From assembly GCF_003026495.1 (NCBI RefSeq), contig NZ_PYMA01000003.1:124001-188000 (forward strand): DNA of 64,000 nucleotides, written 5' to 3'. Position 1 is the first letter of the stretch; every line of letters starts with the position of its first letter. Source of the DNA: Photobacterium sanctipauli. GTDB taxonomy: Bacteria; Pseudomonadota; Gammaproteobacteria; Enterobacterales; Vibrionaceae. Below the pieces are notes generated by a model that had not been told where the DNA came from, made no database searches, and was given only the letters and a program-made list of their open reading frames with translations. The position numbers and the translations under genes are program-made. Shown here in pieces: positions 50,840 through 59,815 of this stretch.

Positions 50840-53314
50840 TCAACCTGTCGACATGGTACGGTTAAGCTTCACGTGTTTATCAAGCATGGCTGCTAATGTT
50901 TTTTGGCTGACCGGTTTAGAGGCAAAATCATCCATGCCTGCGGCAAAGCATTTGTCCTTCTCTTCCTTAACGACGTTGGCTGTAAGCGCAACAATCGGGA
51001 TATGCTCATCACCGTTTTCAAGCTTGCGGATAGCTTGTGTCGCCTCGAAGCCATCAAGGACTGGCATCTGGCAATCCATAAAGATCAAATCAAACTGATG
51101 CTTTTGGTATAGCTCTATAGCAACCTGCCCATTTTCTGCAATGAGTACATTCGCCCCTAACTTCTCGAGCATCATTTTGGCGACTTTCTGATTGATCAAG
51201 GTATCTTCAACCACCAGCACATCAATTGCAGGCTCACCGTCAGGTGATGGCGCCGAAGCACTTGGCTTTGGTTTTGTCTTAGCATGAGACGGAGTAGGCT
51301 TAGCTTCAGTTTCCGTCGCTGGCTCTTGCTTACCTTCAGGCACTTTATCTTTTGAGCCAGCGGCAGGTTTTACCGACTCAAAAAAAGCTTCTGGGGTGGT
51401 TTGTGATGGTAAAATGGATGAACTTTCGGCCTCAGGGTAAGCCACAATTTCATTCGTAACAGACGAATCACGCAATGCAAGCAGCTGCTGAATAGACCAT
51501 TTCAAATTACTCTCTTTATATGGGCGTGCAAGGTAGCAACTAATTCCCATCAGCTTGGCTTTCTTATCATCCCCAACATCTGGCGCAGCCGATATCATCA
51601 TCATCTTAGGACAGCGGCTCGCAAATTTGGTTTTTAACTGATGTGCTAATTGGAAACCATCCACATCAGGCATGACTTTATCGGTAATCACAATATCGTA
51701 AGGATTATTTTCACGGATCGCTTGATCAACAAGATCAAGCGCTTCTAACGCATCCTCACAGCTTGTCGAGTTGATCCCGAATGCATTTAACTGGGCTGAT
51801 GTGATCCGCATATTCAACATGCTATCGTCAACCAGCAACACATTTAGGTTCTCTAATGCACTGCTCTCTTCTGCTGATATCTCATGTTCATTTTCGGCCA
51901 AATCTAAAACAAAGTAGAACGTACTGCCTTTACCTTCGGCGCTCTGGATTGATAATTCACCGCCCATCAACCACACCATTTCACGGCCAATGGCTAAGCC
52001 AAGACCGGTGCCGCCGTATTTGCGGGTTGTACTACCGTCGGCTTGCTGGAATTTATCAAAAATGGCCTCCTGCTTATCGGCTGGGACACCGATACCGCTG
52101 TCGATAACTTCAAAGCGTATTCTGCTGCCTGTTGCCGACTGCTCCTCAAGCTGGATATGCATATGTACATACCCCTGCTCCGTGAACTTAATCGCGTTGC
52201 TAACCAAGTTGTTGAGGATCTGGCGCAGTTTGGTCGCATCCCCCATCAACATTGGGTTCACGCGTTTATCTACCGTGCACTTGAACGCTAGCCCTTTTTC
52301 AGCCGCCCGAACCATGAACAGTGATTCCACTTCTTTATTCAATTCAAATAGGTTCAGTGGCATTGATTCCAGCTCAAGCCTACCGGCCTCAATTTTCGAG
52401 AAGTCCAAAATGTCATTGATAAGATCCAACAACGACAATGACGAGGTATGGAGCATATTCACATACTCTTTTTGGTCTGATGAAATATCCATCTCTTTCA
52501 TTAAACCGGATAAACCAATAATGCCGTTCATTGGGGTACGGATCTCGTGGCTCATATTGGCCAAGAATTCGCTTTTCTTCAGGTTGGCTTCTTCTGCGAC
52601 CTTTCGTGCCTCTTCGAGTTGCTGGTAGTTATCCCTGATATGGGAAACCGTCCCATTATATTGCTGCGAAAGTGTGGTGATCTCATCGTTCATCCATCGC
52701 TTTGGCAGGTTTATTGGCAAGGGAACGTTTTTATCATCAAACTGAGTCACCGCTTTAGACATGACGGTCAACGGGCGTACCAGCAAACGATAAGCAATTA
52801 ATAGGATAAATACCGCTATCAATGATATTTGAATGGTCTGGCCTAGAAGCAATAGCAGAAATTTGTCAAATAGCCCTTGATAAACCATTTCCAAATCTGA
52901 TTGCAAGGTTAAGGTTGCCAGATCGAATGATTTACTGCCGACCTGTTGGGTCATCACCCATGACTTTTCAACCTTCTGATCAGTTAAAGTCGTGCCTAAC
53001 TCTATTATCACTTCAGTATCATCTTGGATGACCAACGACGATATTGTTGGGAGGTGCATGATCCCCTCAGCTTGGGTTAGCAACAGCTCACGATCTTCCA
53101 CCCATAGACTAGAGGTCAGTCCTGAAAAAAAGCTTTCATGAATTTGTTCAAACCGGGTATCGATATCAGCCAACTCGTCTTTATAATCCAAATAAAGGCT
53201 GAAGGCTGTTGATAGTAATGTAAATACTGAGCTGATTAGCACAATAAAAAACAAAAGTTGCTTCGATAAGCTAATTTTGCGCTTCGGTTTCAAAGTTTGA
53301 TACGTTTCGTTCAT
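50840..53314 (-). CDS. hybrid sensor histidine kinase with two receiver domains
   Basis: 824 residues. Two membrane helices (about 19-41 and 153-178) bracket a periplasmic sensor of about 110 residues. A HAMP-like linker (about 180-235) and the HisKA domain follow, with His in FLANMSHEIRTPMNG, then the ATPase lid (RQILNNLVSNAIKF, DSGIGVP, GGTGLGLAIGREMV). Receiver 1 (LNVLLVDDSMLNM; Asp in VITDKVMPDVDG) has Arg in LARPY where Lys is usual. A Pro/Lys-rich linker leads to receiver 2 (VLVVEDTLINQKV; Asp in FMDCQMPVLDG; Lys in ASKPV). There is no Hpt domain, so an external one would relay phosphate. It is divergent from a periplasmic solute-binding gene. Confidence 0.92.
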   Translation of the reverse strand: MNETYQTLKPKRKISLSKQLLFFIVLISSVFTLLSTAFSLYLDYKDELADIDTRFEQIHESFFSGLTSSLWVEDRELLLTQAEGIMHLPTISSLVIQDDTEVIIELGTTLTDQKVEKSWVMTQQVGSKSFDLATLTLQSDLEMVYQGLFDKFLLLLLGQTIQISLIAVFILLIAYRLLVRPLTVMSKAVTQFDDKNVPLPINLPKRWMNDEITTLSQQYNGTVSHIRDNYQQLEEARKVAEEANLKKSEFLANMSHEIRTPMNGIIGLSGLMKEMDISSDQKEYVNMLHTSSLSLLDLINDILDFSKIEAGRLELESMPLNLFELNKEVESLFMVRAAEKGLAFKCTVDKRVNPMLMGDATKLRQILNNLVSNAIKFTEQGYVHMHIQLEEQSATGSRIRFEVIDSGIGVPADKQEAIFDKFQQADGSTTRKYGGTGLGLAIGREMVWLMGGELSIQSAEGKGSTFYFVLDLAENEHEISAEESSALENLNVLLVDDSMLNMRITSAQLNAFGINSTSCEDALEALDLVDQAIRENNPYDIVITDKVMPDVDGFQLAHQLKTKFASRCPKMMMISAAPDVGDDKKAKLMGISCYLARPYKESNLKWSIQQLLALRDSSVTNEIVAYPEAESSSILPSQTTPEAFFESVKPAAGSKDKVPEGKQEPATETEAKPTPSHAKTKPKPSASAPSPDGEPAIDVLVVEDTLINQKVAKMMLEKLGANVLIAENGQVAIELYQKHQFDLIFMDCQMPVLDGFEATQAIRKLENGDEHIPIVALTANVVKEEKDKCFAAGMDDFASKPVSQKTLAAMLDKHVKLNRTMSTG

Positions 53315-53392
53315 CCTAAACTCGCATCTTATTATTACTCTACTAACATAATAATAGACGTTCCGTTTGGATAGTTTAGTAAGGATACGAAA

Positions 53393-54148
53393 ATGTTTAA
53401 AAAATCACTGCTGTCAATAGCACTAATGTTATCTTGCTCTAGTTTTGCTGAAAATTCAGAAACGATTAATTACTATGTCATCGCAAAACAAGCGGCACCA
53501 TTTCAAATTGAAGAGAATAACACGCATAAAGGTATTGTTACTGATATCGTTAAGGCCGTCTTTGAAGGTAGCCAATACGATATTGACACTCATACCTACC
53601 CTTTTAATCGAATGATCACGTTACTGGAGGCTGGTGGTGAGCCCAATTGGGTCACATACGGTAGCCCTCGCTGGGGTGGCGTTCAGGCAGAAAACTTATC
53701 GGAAATACCCATTTATAATGTCAAACACGTGCTCATGAGCAGTAACAAGAAGTCACTAGATTTCAACTCGATGGATGACATGGAAGACAAAGTCGTTGTA
53801 TTGCTACATGGTTTTGACTACCCTCAGCTCACCCCTTACATTGAAGATGGCAAAGTCGAAGAATTGCGAGTCAAAGACTACAATGCGGCCTTTCGTGTGA
53901 TTAAGAAACTCCCAGGTGATACCGCATTTGTTGAGATGGAATCACGTATCAAATATAACCTCGATAAGCAAAACCAAAAGCTAACCAATTATCAAATCCA
54001 GCCATTTAATGCGGTTATCCCCGACTACCCAATCTACTTGGCCTTTGACCCAAACATGGATCCTGAAATACAGGCCTTTATTAATAAAAGACTGGTTGAA
54101 TTAAAAAGTGCAGGTAAGTTAAGTGATATCGTCAAACCGTACATTTAA
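53393..54148 (+). CDS. periplasmic solute-binding protein (SBP_bac_3-like)
   Basis: 251 residues. Signal peptide MFKKSLLSIALMLSCSSFAE; the mature part has the bilobed amino-acid-receptor pattern: TINYYVIAKQAAPFQIEENNTHKGIVTDIVKAVF, LVxxE-like hinge regions and a C-terminal FINKRLVELKSAGKLSDIV helix. No ABC permease or ATPase gene follows, and a hybrid kinase gene starts 78 bp away in the other direction. Solute-binding proteins in this position often serve as ligand sensors for the kinase rather than for transport. The ligand is unknown. Confidence 0.8.
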   Translation: MFKKSLLSIALMLSCSSFAENSETINYYVIAKQAAPFQIEENNTHKGIVTDIVKAVFEGSQYDIDTHTYPFNRMITLLEAGGEPNWVTYGSPRWGGVQAENLSEIPIYNVKHVLMSSNKKSLDFNSMDDMEDKVVVLLHGFDYPQLTPYIEDGKVEELRVKDYNAAFRVIKKLPGDTAFVEMESRIKYNLDKQNQKLTNYQIQPFNAVIPDYPIYLAFDPNMDPEIQAFINKRLVELKSAGKLSDIVKPYI

Positions 54149-54183
54149 CTTTTTACAACCATCATCAGGATACCAACCATAAT

Positions 54184-54211
54184 AAAAGCCACCAATTTGG
54201 TGGCTTTTTAG
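54184..54211. terminator. bidirectional terminator
   Basis: AAAAGCCACCA / TGGTGGCTTTTT stem between the solute-binding gene and the convergent ribA-like gene. Confidence 0.85.
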
Positions 54212-54234
54212 TATTAAAAATAAAATAGGTTAAA

Positions 54235-55287
54235 TTATTTTATAAACGCATCATCGAACATATGACCGAGTTTCGCTGCTTTCGTTTTTAAATAACCATT
54301 ATTATGAGGGTTATTTCCCTCTTGCAAAGCGACGCGTTTATTAATATCAATACCTGCTTTTTCTAGTGCTTTCACCTTACGTGGATTATTTGTCATCAAA
54401 TTAACAGACTTAATGTTTAAGAAACTCAACATGCCACGGCAGAAAGAGTAATCACGCATATCAGCGGCAAAGCCTAATGCTTCATTCGCCTCTACGGTAT
54501 CGGCGCCATTATCTTGTAAGTGATAGGCACGAATTTTATTGATCAATCCAATACCACGCCCTTCTTGGCGTAAATAGAATAGTACCCCGCTTCCTGCATT
54601 CACGATATTCTCCATCGCTCTTGATAGCTGGAAGCCACAATCGCAGCGCGCACTAAACAGGGCATCACCGGTTAAACATTCCGAGTGTAGGCGGATCAGC
54701 GGTGGTTGGTTAGCATCAAGCTCGCCGTATACCAATGCAAGGTGCTCTTTACCTGTGCTCTGCTCAACAAAGCCATACATTTGGAAGGTGCCCCACTGTG
54801 TAGGCAACTTGGCACTATCAACAAAATGAACCAAGTTATAAGGCTCTCTTTCAGCGAAGTAATCCCTTACTTCCATTAGAATTTTACCTAGCTCATTTTG
54901 GCCTTTACCATCACCACCATCCCCCCAGTAACTGTCTTTATGGGAGTGCTCGGTCAACAATTTATCGCCGGTACTCACCAGTAAGTGGGCCAGCTGATTG
55001 TTCTGACGGAATTTTTCAAACACGATATAGCGCATTACCGCATGTCTTACATCCATCCAGTCTTTCTTCACCTTATTGGCATAATGTCGGCTTAAACGGA
55101 AGGCTTCATCAGGTGTTGGAGCGTGCAGAATTTCATTTTGGATGTCTGGGTCATCAAATTTTTGAGCTTGATAATAGTGTTCACTGGTGGGCCATACAAC
55201 ATTACTTAATGTGATAGGGCTTGGGGAGAAATTGGACAAAAAACCATGTAATTCATCAGGTTCATAGAACTGAATTTCTTCAACCAT
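54235..55287 (-). CDS. NADAR N-glycosidase fused to GTP cyclohydrolase II
   Basis: 350 residues with two enzymes. Residues 1-150 are a NADAR (YbiA-like) domain: [51 protein letters not shown]. Such domains hydrolyse reactive early riboflavin intermediates. Residues about 152-350 are RibA, which turns GTP into the first pyrimidine intermediate; the Zn cysteines appear in [18 protein letters not shown], followed by [21 protein letters not shown] and [11 protein letters not shown]. The fusion lets the damaged product be removed at source. No riboflavin gene is nearby and I find no FMN riboswitch upstream. Confidence 0.93.
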   Translation of the reverse strand: MVEEIQFYEPDELHGFLSNFSPSPITLSNVVWPTSEHYYQAQKFDDPDIQNEILHAPTPDEAFRLSRHYANKVKKDWMDVRHAVMRYIVFEKFRQNNQLAHLLVSTGDKLLTEHSHKDSYWGDGGDGKGQNELGKILMEVRDYFAEREPYNLVHFVDSAKLPTQWGTFQMYGFVEQSTGKEHLALVYGELDANQPPLIRLHSECLTGDALFSARCDCGFQLSRAMENIVNAGSGVLFYLRQEGRGIGLINKIRAYHLQDNGADTVEANEALGFAADMRDYSFCRGMLSFLNIKSVNLMTNNPRKVKALEKAGIDINKRVALQEGNNPHNNGYLKTKAAKLGHMFDDAFIK

Positions 55288-55553
55288 CTAATGTGCTCCT
55301 TAATTACAATCAGAACATATGCGAAGACGCAATAATTACTGCCTGCATATCCATACTTCTGAGTATAGTTAAGTTAGGTGGAAGACAAGATTTTTGTTGT
55401 ATTTTTTTGCCACTAGCTATGCAACAAGTATCAATAAAAAAACTTCAAGGCTAATGTATTTAAACTATAAAGATTATAATTCATACATTAACATCTTTTC
55501 GGATAATTATGGCCAAGAACACCATAATGTTTAAAGGTCATCATTGTTCAAAT

Positions 55554-55715
55554 TTAATATGGAATTTCACCCACGGCTGCATATTTGGTTGGATAATTTT
55601 CGCCATCACTAACCCAAATAAAATAAAATTTTCGCCGATATAAATAATAGCCTTCTTGGCTCTTTATAACCTTAAAGCGGTGTTTAAGCCCCTTAACTGT
55701 TATATGCGCTTTCAC
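55554..55715 (-). CDS. 53-residue basic protein, unrecognised
   Basis: GTG start at 55715 directly behind a very strong site (AAAGGAGGGGTT). The product begins VKAHITVKGLKHRFKVIKS and ends NYPTKYAAVGEIPY; it is rich in Lys, Tyr and Phe (YYLYRRKFYFIWVSDGE) and looks like one small beta-sheet domain. There is no signal peptide. The quality of the ribosome binding site and the ordered composition argue for a real gene. Not recognised; function unknown. It stands between the ribA fusion gene and a repeat region. Confidence 0.6.
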   Translation of the reverse strand: MKAHITVKGLKHRFKVIKSQEGYYLYRRKFYFIWVSDGENYPTKYAAVGEIPY

Positions 55716-55854
55716 AACCCCTCCTTTGGTAGTGATCTTTAACAGTGCGTCAAAATACCATCACCAAAGCGTCAAATCTTTCTGGCCAGGGTTTCAAGAT
55801 AAGATTTGCGAGGCATAACAGGAAAATTATGCAAGTTTAAAAGGTGGTTTCAGA

Positions 55855-55882
55855 CAAAAACGACACCTTTCGGTGCCGTTTC
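55855..55882 (-). terminator. terminator, reverse strand
   Basis: AACG-A-CACC / GGTG-C-CGTT hairpin with TTTC loop; T5 on the reverse strand. It would end transcripts from the 55973-56167 gene. Confidence 0.6.
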
Positions 55883-55890
55883 AGATAACC

Positions 55891-55961
55891 CCAAACTAGT
55901 TCAAGATGCAGGCTCAGCGAGAATTTATAAGAACCCTGCCCTTGAAGTAACTTGGGTATAA
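55891..55961. repeat. intergenic palindromic repeat related to 38110-38146
   Basis: TTCAAGATGCAGGCTCAGC ... GCCCTTGAAGTAACTTGGGTATA: contains CAAGATGCA and CTTGGGTAT, as at 38110. Two more ATACCCAAG arms follow at 56202 and 57146. Confidence 0.55.
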
Positions 55962-55972
55962 GACGTTAGAAA

Positions 55973-56167
55973 TTACTCTTCGTCTGCTGCAAGAGTGCGC
56001 TTGCCAGTCATGAATTCTTCTAGAATTTCAGGTGTTAGTTCACCAGCTTCTTCAAGACGCTTCAGCTCTTCTACAATGCGCTTTTGCTCATCAATCGATG
56101 GGATTGCCAGCTCTGGCTCTTGTTCAATCCCTTCAGGGATACTTAGGTTCTCTAGCATGTTTAACAC
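55973..56167 (-). CDS. small acidic protein of unknown function
   Basis: 64 residues if GTG 56167 is used, 61 from ATG 56158. The product is very acidic and helical (SIPEGIEQEPELAIPSIDEQKRIVEELKRLEEAGELTPEILEEFMTGKRTLAADEE), with a likely coiled coil in the middle. No signal peptide. Not recognised. The gene is flanked by palindromic repeats and a reverse-strand terminator. Confidence 0.6.
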   Translation of the reverse strand: MLNMLENLSIPEGIEQEPELAIPSIDEQKRIVEELKRLEEAGELTPEILEEFMTGKRTLAADEE

Positions 56168-56278
56168 TCTTGCATTCTTAACAATAAACTGCGGGTATTA
56201 TATACCCAAGCCATCCCAAGGTGGTAGCAGGAACCACATCCAGCGCTGAATCCTGGCTGAAAACCAGCCAAATCCGGC

Positions 56279-56581
56279 TCAGACTTGTTGGCTATCCACC
56301 ATGATTTCATACTCATGGTCATGCTTGTGGATTACAAACAACTCAATTTCGCCCAACTTAGGGTGCTTAAAGTGGTAATGACCATCAGGGAAATGGGTAC
56401 TACCATCGCCTTGAAAGTTAATCACAAAATGCTCAACCATACGACCGAGATCATCCATTCCATGGCGCTCGAGTTGGGTCACGCTTTGGATAGTAAACTC
56501 CCCTTCCTGACCAGATTGGTCAAAAAGACGAACAGATTCACCAATGAGCTTTTCGACATTCTTTAACGACAGCGGATTCAT
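56279..56581 (-). CDS. conserved small protein, beta-rich, unknown function
   Basis: 100 residues from ATG 56581 (GGGAG 7 bp upstream); the longer frame to 56653 has no support. The sequence NPLSLKNVEKLIGESVRLFDQSGQEGEFTI... HFPDGHYHFKHPKLGEIELFVIHKHDHEYEIMVDSQ is rich in His and acidic residues near the end and resembles short DUF6916-type proteins of Vibrio (tentative). Cytoplasmic. Upstream lies a strong hairpin. Confidence 0.65.
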   Translation of the reverse strand: MNPLSLKNVEKLIGESVRLFDQSGQEGEFTIQSVTQLERHGMDDLGRMVEHFVINFQGDGSTHFPDGHYHFKHPKLGEIELFVIHKHDHEYEIMVDSQQV

Positions 56582-56671
56582 AAACACTCCCATCAAGCTA
56601 CAGAGATTTAACTTATTGGATTGGTTTAAGCCTATACCAAAATCACAAACCATGACGAAAAGCCAAGATCA

Positions 56672-56700
56672 GAACAGGGGGCAAAAAGTGCCCCCTGTTC
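56672..56700. terminator. perfect 11 bp hairpin
   Basis: GAACAGGGGGC / GCCCCCTGTTC with loop AAAAAGT. It separates the 52 aa gene from the 100 aa gene, both on the reverse strand. No T-run, so it may instead protect RNA ends. Confidence 0.55.
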
Positions 56701-56758
56701 GGTATCTCAATGGTTTGACTTCAAGCCCGCAATGGATAGCTTGAAGTTATGCTACTGA

Positions 56759-56917
56759 TTAATAGTCGTCGTTATACTCCGGAAATGTGTCACGCTGTCG
56801 TGCAATACGGCGCTTTTTCTTGCGTGAATGCTGTCCAAAATCCTGAAAGTCATCTTCAAAGTTGAACTTTTGCTTCGACTTAAGCCCTTTCGAAAACTTT
56901 TGATCTAACTTAGCCAT
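56759..56917 (-). CDS. 52-residue basic protein
   Basis: ATG at 56917 with AGGA upstream. The product begins MAKLDQKFSKGLKSKQKF and ends RQRDTFPEYNDDY: Lys/Arg-rich with a basic patch (HSRKKKRRIARQRD), suggesting nucleic-acid or ribosome binding. Its start overlaps the end of the membrane protein gene at 56905-57120 by 13 bp, so the pair is translationally coupled. Not recognised beyond being a plausible conserved hypothetical. Confidence 0.65.
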   Translation of the reverse strand: MAKLDQKFSKGLKSKQKFNFEDDFQDFGQHSRKKKRRIARQRDTFPEYNDDY

Positions 56918-57120
56918 GCTTTTTTCCTGAAAGTATTCCAGAGTAAATAACCAAAACTGATTGTTTGCACACTAGCGACGATATATGCCAATAACCGAAT
57001 ATCGCCGCCAATAGATATTGAATAGTAATCTTCAATTATGACAATTACGCTAAAGGCGAACGGGCCAATAAAAAAGAATAGCGCCGCCAACACCCCAAGC
57101 ATGCCATTTGTGATAAGCAT
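56905..57120 (-). CDS. small two-helix membrane protein
   Basis: 71 residues with two or three hydrophobic segments (MLGVLAALFFFIGPFAFSVIVII, LLAYIVASVQTISFGYLLW). AGGTGAG precedes the ATG closely. No recognised family. It overlaps the following 52 aa gene by 13 bp, so the two form a tiny operon. Confidence 0.6.
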   Translation of the reverse strand: MLITNGMLGVLAALFFFIGPFAFSVIVIIEDYYSISIGGDIRLLAYIVASVQTISFGYLLWNTFRKKAWLS

Positions 57121-57244
57121 CTCACCTACCCTATGCCTAGCGGATATATACCCAAGTGGCTGGGTACAGCGCCGAGCATAAGTGACAGCGACACCGGCTG
57201 TACAACGAACAATTTTTGCGTGGACGACAAATGATTTTTATCAA

Positions 57245-58105
57245 TTACACGCTTTCAGCGATTTCATGGAAAGGGACATTCAACATCGTCGTTAGAATAT
57301 CAAGCTTTTCACTGTCTTCTCGCCATACCAGATAAAGCGACTGCTCCATAACCGGGGCATCTTCAACAGGGTAAAGCAACCCGTCCTGCACGCTCTGAGC
57401 AACCACGGGCGAAGGCAAATAGCCCGCCCCACCACTATTGATGAGGAAATCCAACGCCATCCGGCTTGAGTGGGTATGCATGATTGGCGTTTTCTGTAGT
57501 TCAGCAATCCGGCTATGCTCAACCGAAAAACGGGTCCCCCAATCAAGAAAAACCAAAGGCATTCCCTTCACCATCTCCAGTGTGCAGTTTTCGGTTCGGC
57601 TAACCAGCTGCAGTTGGAAGTCCTTCGCTTTACTGACTTGCAGGTGCTCGATTCGAGGCGGCTCACTGGTAATAGCAACATCAATACTTTTATCGAACAG
57701 CTTCTGCGACATGCTCTGGCGCGGTACGGACTCCAAGCGCAATGCGAGTCCTTCAACATCACGGTAGATGCGACTAATCCAATCCGACAAACCATCGAAC
57801 TCCCAAAACATCGGTGAGGCGCCAATGGTCACTTGCTGGTTATGACCGTCAGTCAAGGCCACATCCTGTTTGGCTCGACCCCATGTTTGCAGTATCGCCT
57901 CGGCATAAGGTTGCAAGCGCTCACCGGCAGCCGTTAGGTGTACATTCCCACGCTGCCTCGAAAACAGATCATTGCCTAGCTGGGATTCAAGCTGACGGAT
58001 GCGAAAGCTCACCGCCGACTGGGTTAGGAATAAATTGTCTGCCGCTCGACCAAAGTGGCGAGTTTTAGTGACTTCTAAGAAGGTTCTAAGTAATTCAGTA
58101 TCCAC
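57245..58105 (-). CDS. hdfR: LysR-family regulator HdfR
   Basis: 286 residues. The start MDTELLRTFLEVTKTRHFGRAADNLFLTQSAVSFRIRQLE and the following LGNDLFSRQRGNVHLTAAGERLQPYAEAIL closely follow E. coli HdfR, a regulator that represses flhDC there and activates other genes. The divergent neighbour is maoP, as in enterobacteria, which supports the name. The effector domain (about 90-280) is more divergent. Its targets in this organism are unknown. Confidence 0.88.
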   Translation of the reverse strand: MDTELLRTFLEVTKTRHFGRAADNLFLTQSAVSFRIRQLESQLGNDLFSRQRGNVHLTAAGERLQPYAEAILQTWGRAKQDVALTDGHNQQVTIGASPMFWEFDGLSDWISRIYRDVEGLALRLESVPRQSMSQKLFDKSIDVAITSEPPRIEHLQVSKAKDFQLQLVSRTENCTLEMVKGMPLVFLDWGTRFSVEHSRIAELQKTPIMHTHSSRMALDFLINSGGAGYLPSPVVAQSVQDGLLYPVEDAPVMEQSLYLVWREDSEKLDILTTMLNVPFHEIAESV

Positions 58106-58312
58106 TAGCGTTCTCGATAACGAAGAAGAATAAAAGGGGTAACCCCATGTGTTTCAATCTGCACTATTTGGCAGAAATAGCTAGGGCATAGTACACCGCA
58201 CACTCACTAAATCTTAATCAAATTTTCTTATCGTGACGACGAGAAACATTTGATTTACTTCCAGCTGGTCATCAATGAATATCTGCGCAAAATCTCATCA
58301 GGAAGCAGATTA

Positions 58313-58669
58313 ATGAGAAGTGTAGGCAAATTTTACGACGATAGAAATTTCCCACGAGGCTTTAACCGTTCAGGTGTTTTCACCATAAATGAATCTAACT
58401 TACTTGAAACTTTTGGCCGCACCATGCACGGCCTCTCTGATGGGTCACTGCTTCCAAGCAGTGAAGCCGAAAAACTGTTTGTAGACGAGATAACCGGCCT
58501 GCTTACAGTGCAATCCAACTACGCAAAGTGCTGGATTAAATACGTTACCAGAACCTCCACCAAGGTTAGAAGCTACACCCTTTGCGTCTCTCAACGCAGT
58601 TCAAACAGTAGCTACGGTGATGACGATTTGACGATTGATACCGATGGCGATTCGGACCTCGATATCTAA
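58313..58669 (+). CDS. maoP: MaoP-like protein (DUF413, YifE family)
   Basis: 118 residues from ATG 58313 (AGGA 8 bp upstream); the frame to 58250 has no support. The N-terminal half SVGKFYDDRNFPRGFNRSGVFTINESNLLETFG matches the YifE/MaoP pattern ([27 protein letters not shown] in E. coli, recalled). MaoP helps organise the Ori macrodomain of the chromosome in enterobacteria. The tail is acidic (DDDLTIDTDGDSDLDI). It is divergent from hdfR, as in E. coli. Confidence 0.88.
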   Translation: MRSVGKFYDDRNFPRGFNRSGVFTINESNLLETFGRTMHGLSDGSLLPSSEAEKLFVDEITGLLTVQSNYAKCWIKYVTRTSTKVRSYTLCVSQRSSNSSYGDDDLTIDTDGDSDLDI

Positions 58670-58786
58670 CTAACCAGCGGTGCCCACTGCACCGTAATTA
58701 ATGAACCAAGAACACAAGCCATCCACAACCGTGCGATGGCTTATTTCTCTTTACCTGTCAAAAATGGCAGACATTGGGCTAATGCT

Positions 58787-59815
58787 ATGAAGATTTGTTT
58801 TGTTATGTACCCGTGGGACAAAGTTGAGCCAGAAAACGACTCAACACTGCGTCTTATTCACGAAGCTGCCTCACGCGGCCACACGGTTGCCATTACAACG
58901 CCTAATAACCTAACCATGCGTCACAGTACGGCAATCGCTTTTTGTAAGGTATTAAAGCAAGGCGAGATCTCGGCAAATATTCCGAGTTTCTACCGCAAGG
59001 CAACGTTTACCAAAGCGCAATTGCCATTGGCTGGGTTTGATGTGATCTTCATGCGCGCTAACCCGCCGCTAGATACCATGGCACTGAACTTTCTTGATTC
59101 TGTGCGCGACCATACGTTTATAGTCAATGATATCGACGGCCTACGTGTGGCGAATAACAAGCTGTACACCACATCGCTACCGGATCCGAACAATGAATTC
59201 ATTCCGGTCACGCATGTTTCCAAGAACCGCGACTACCTAGAGCGTGTACTGGATGAAAGCAGCAGCGACCGCATGATCCTCAAGCCATTGAACGGCTATG
59301 GCGGTAAAGGCGTTATCTTGATTGAGAAAAGCGCAAAATCAAGTATGAAATCACTGCTCGATTTTTACATTGGTGACGATAAGAACTATGTCATCTTGCA
59401 GGACTATATCGAAGGCGCCGAAGCCGGTGATGTTCGCATTATGATGCTTAACGGCGAACCGATTGGTGCCATGCGTCGGGTTCCCGCTCAAGGTGATGTT
59501 CGTTCTAACATCCATGCTGGCGGTAAAGAAGTGAAGCATACGCTGACCAAGCAAGAGTTGCGCTTATGCAAGCATATTGGTCCGAAGCTGGTGCGTGACG
59601 GCTTGTACTTTGTCGGTTTGGACGTGATTAACGGCAAGCTCGTTGAAGTCAACGTACTCAGCCCTGGCGGCATTACGCGTATCAACCGATTGAACCGTAC
59701 CAAGCTACAAAGCAAGGTGCTCGATTTCGTAGAAAGCGTGGTTGTGGCAAAAGAAGTTAGCATTGCGAGGAAGAATGAGTTCCGCCAGGTGATCGCCGAT
59801 GCTACAACTTACTGA
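58787..59815 (+). CDS. ATP-grasp ligase, glutathione synthetase-like
   Basis: 342 residues. The N-terminal substrate lobe KICFVMYPWDKVEPENDSTLRLIHEAASRGH leads into the ATP-grasp fold: VANNKLYTTSLP, MILKPLNGYGGKGVILI (P-loop-like), VILQDYIEGAEAGDVRIMMLNGEPIGAMRR, and the metal-binding VGLDVINGKLVEVNVLSPGG. This is the GshB/RimK type, forming an amide or peptide bond with ATP. It overlaps the next gene by 17 bp and no gshA is present, so an amino-acid or peptide ligase for a special substrate is more likely than the housekeeping glutathione synthetase. ATG 58787 is chosen by family start; its ribosome site is weak. Confidence 0.88.
   Translation: MKICFVMYPWDKVEPENDSTLRLIHEAASRGHTVAITTPNNLTMRHSTAIAFCKVLKQGEISANIPSFYRKATFTKAQLPLAGFDVIFMRANPPLDTMALNFLDSVRDHTFIVNDIDGLRVANNKLYTTSLPDPNNEFIPVTHVSKNRDYLERVLDESSSDRMILKPLNGYGGKGVILIEKSAKSSMKSLLDFYIGDDKNYVILQDYIEGAEAGDVRIMMLNGEPIGAMRRVPAQGDVRSNIHAGGKEVKHTLTKQELRLCKHIGPKLVRDGLYFVGLDVINGKLVEVNVLSPGGITRINRLNRTKLQSKVLDFVESVVVAKEVSIARKNEFRQVIADATTY

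Noticed and set aside
51990..52628. 212 aa plus-strand frame inside the hybrid kinase gene
   Set aside because: Antisense shadow of the HisKA/ATPase region; Ser-rich and without family features.
55288..55553. FMN riboswitch upstream of the NADAR-RibA gene
   Set aside because: I looked for the conserved RFN segments and did not see them; the region is AT-rich without that structure.
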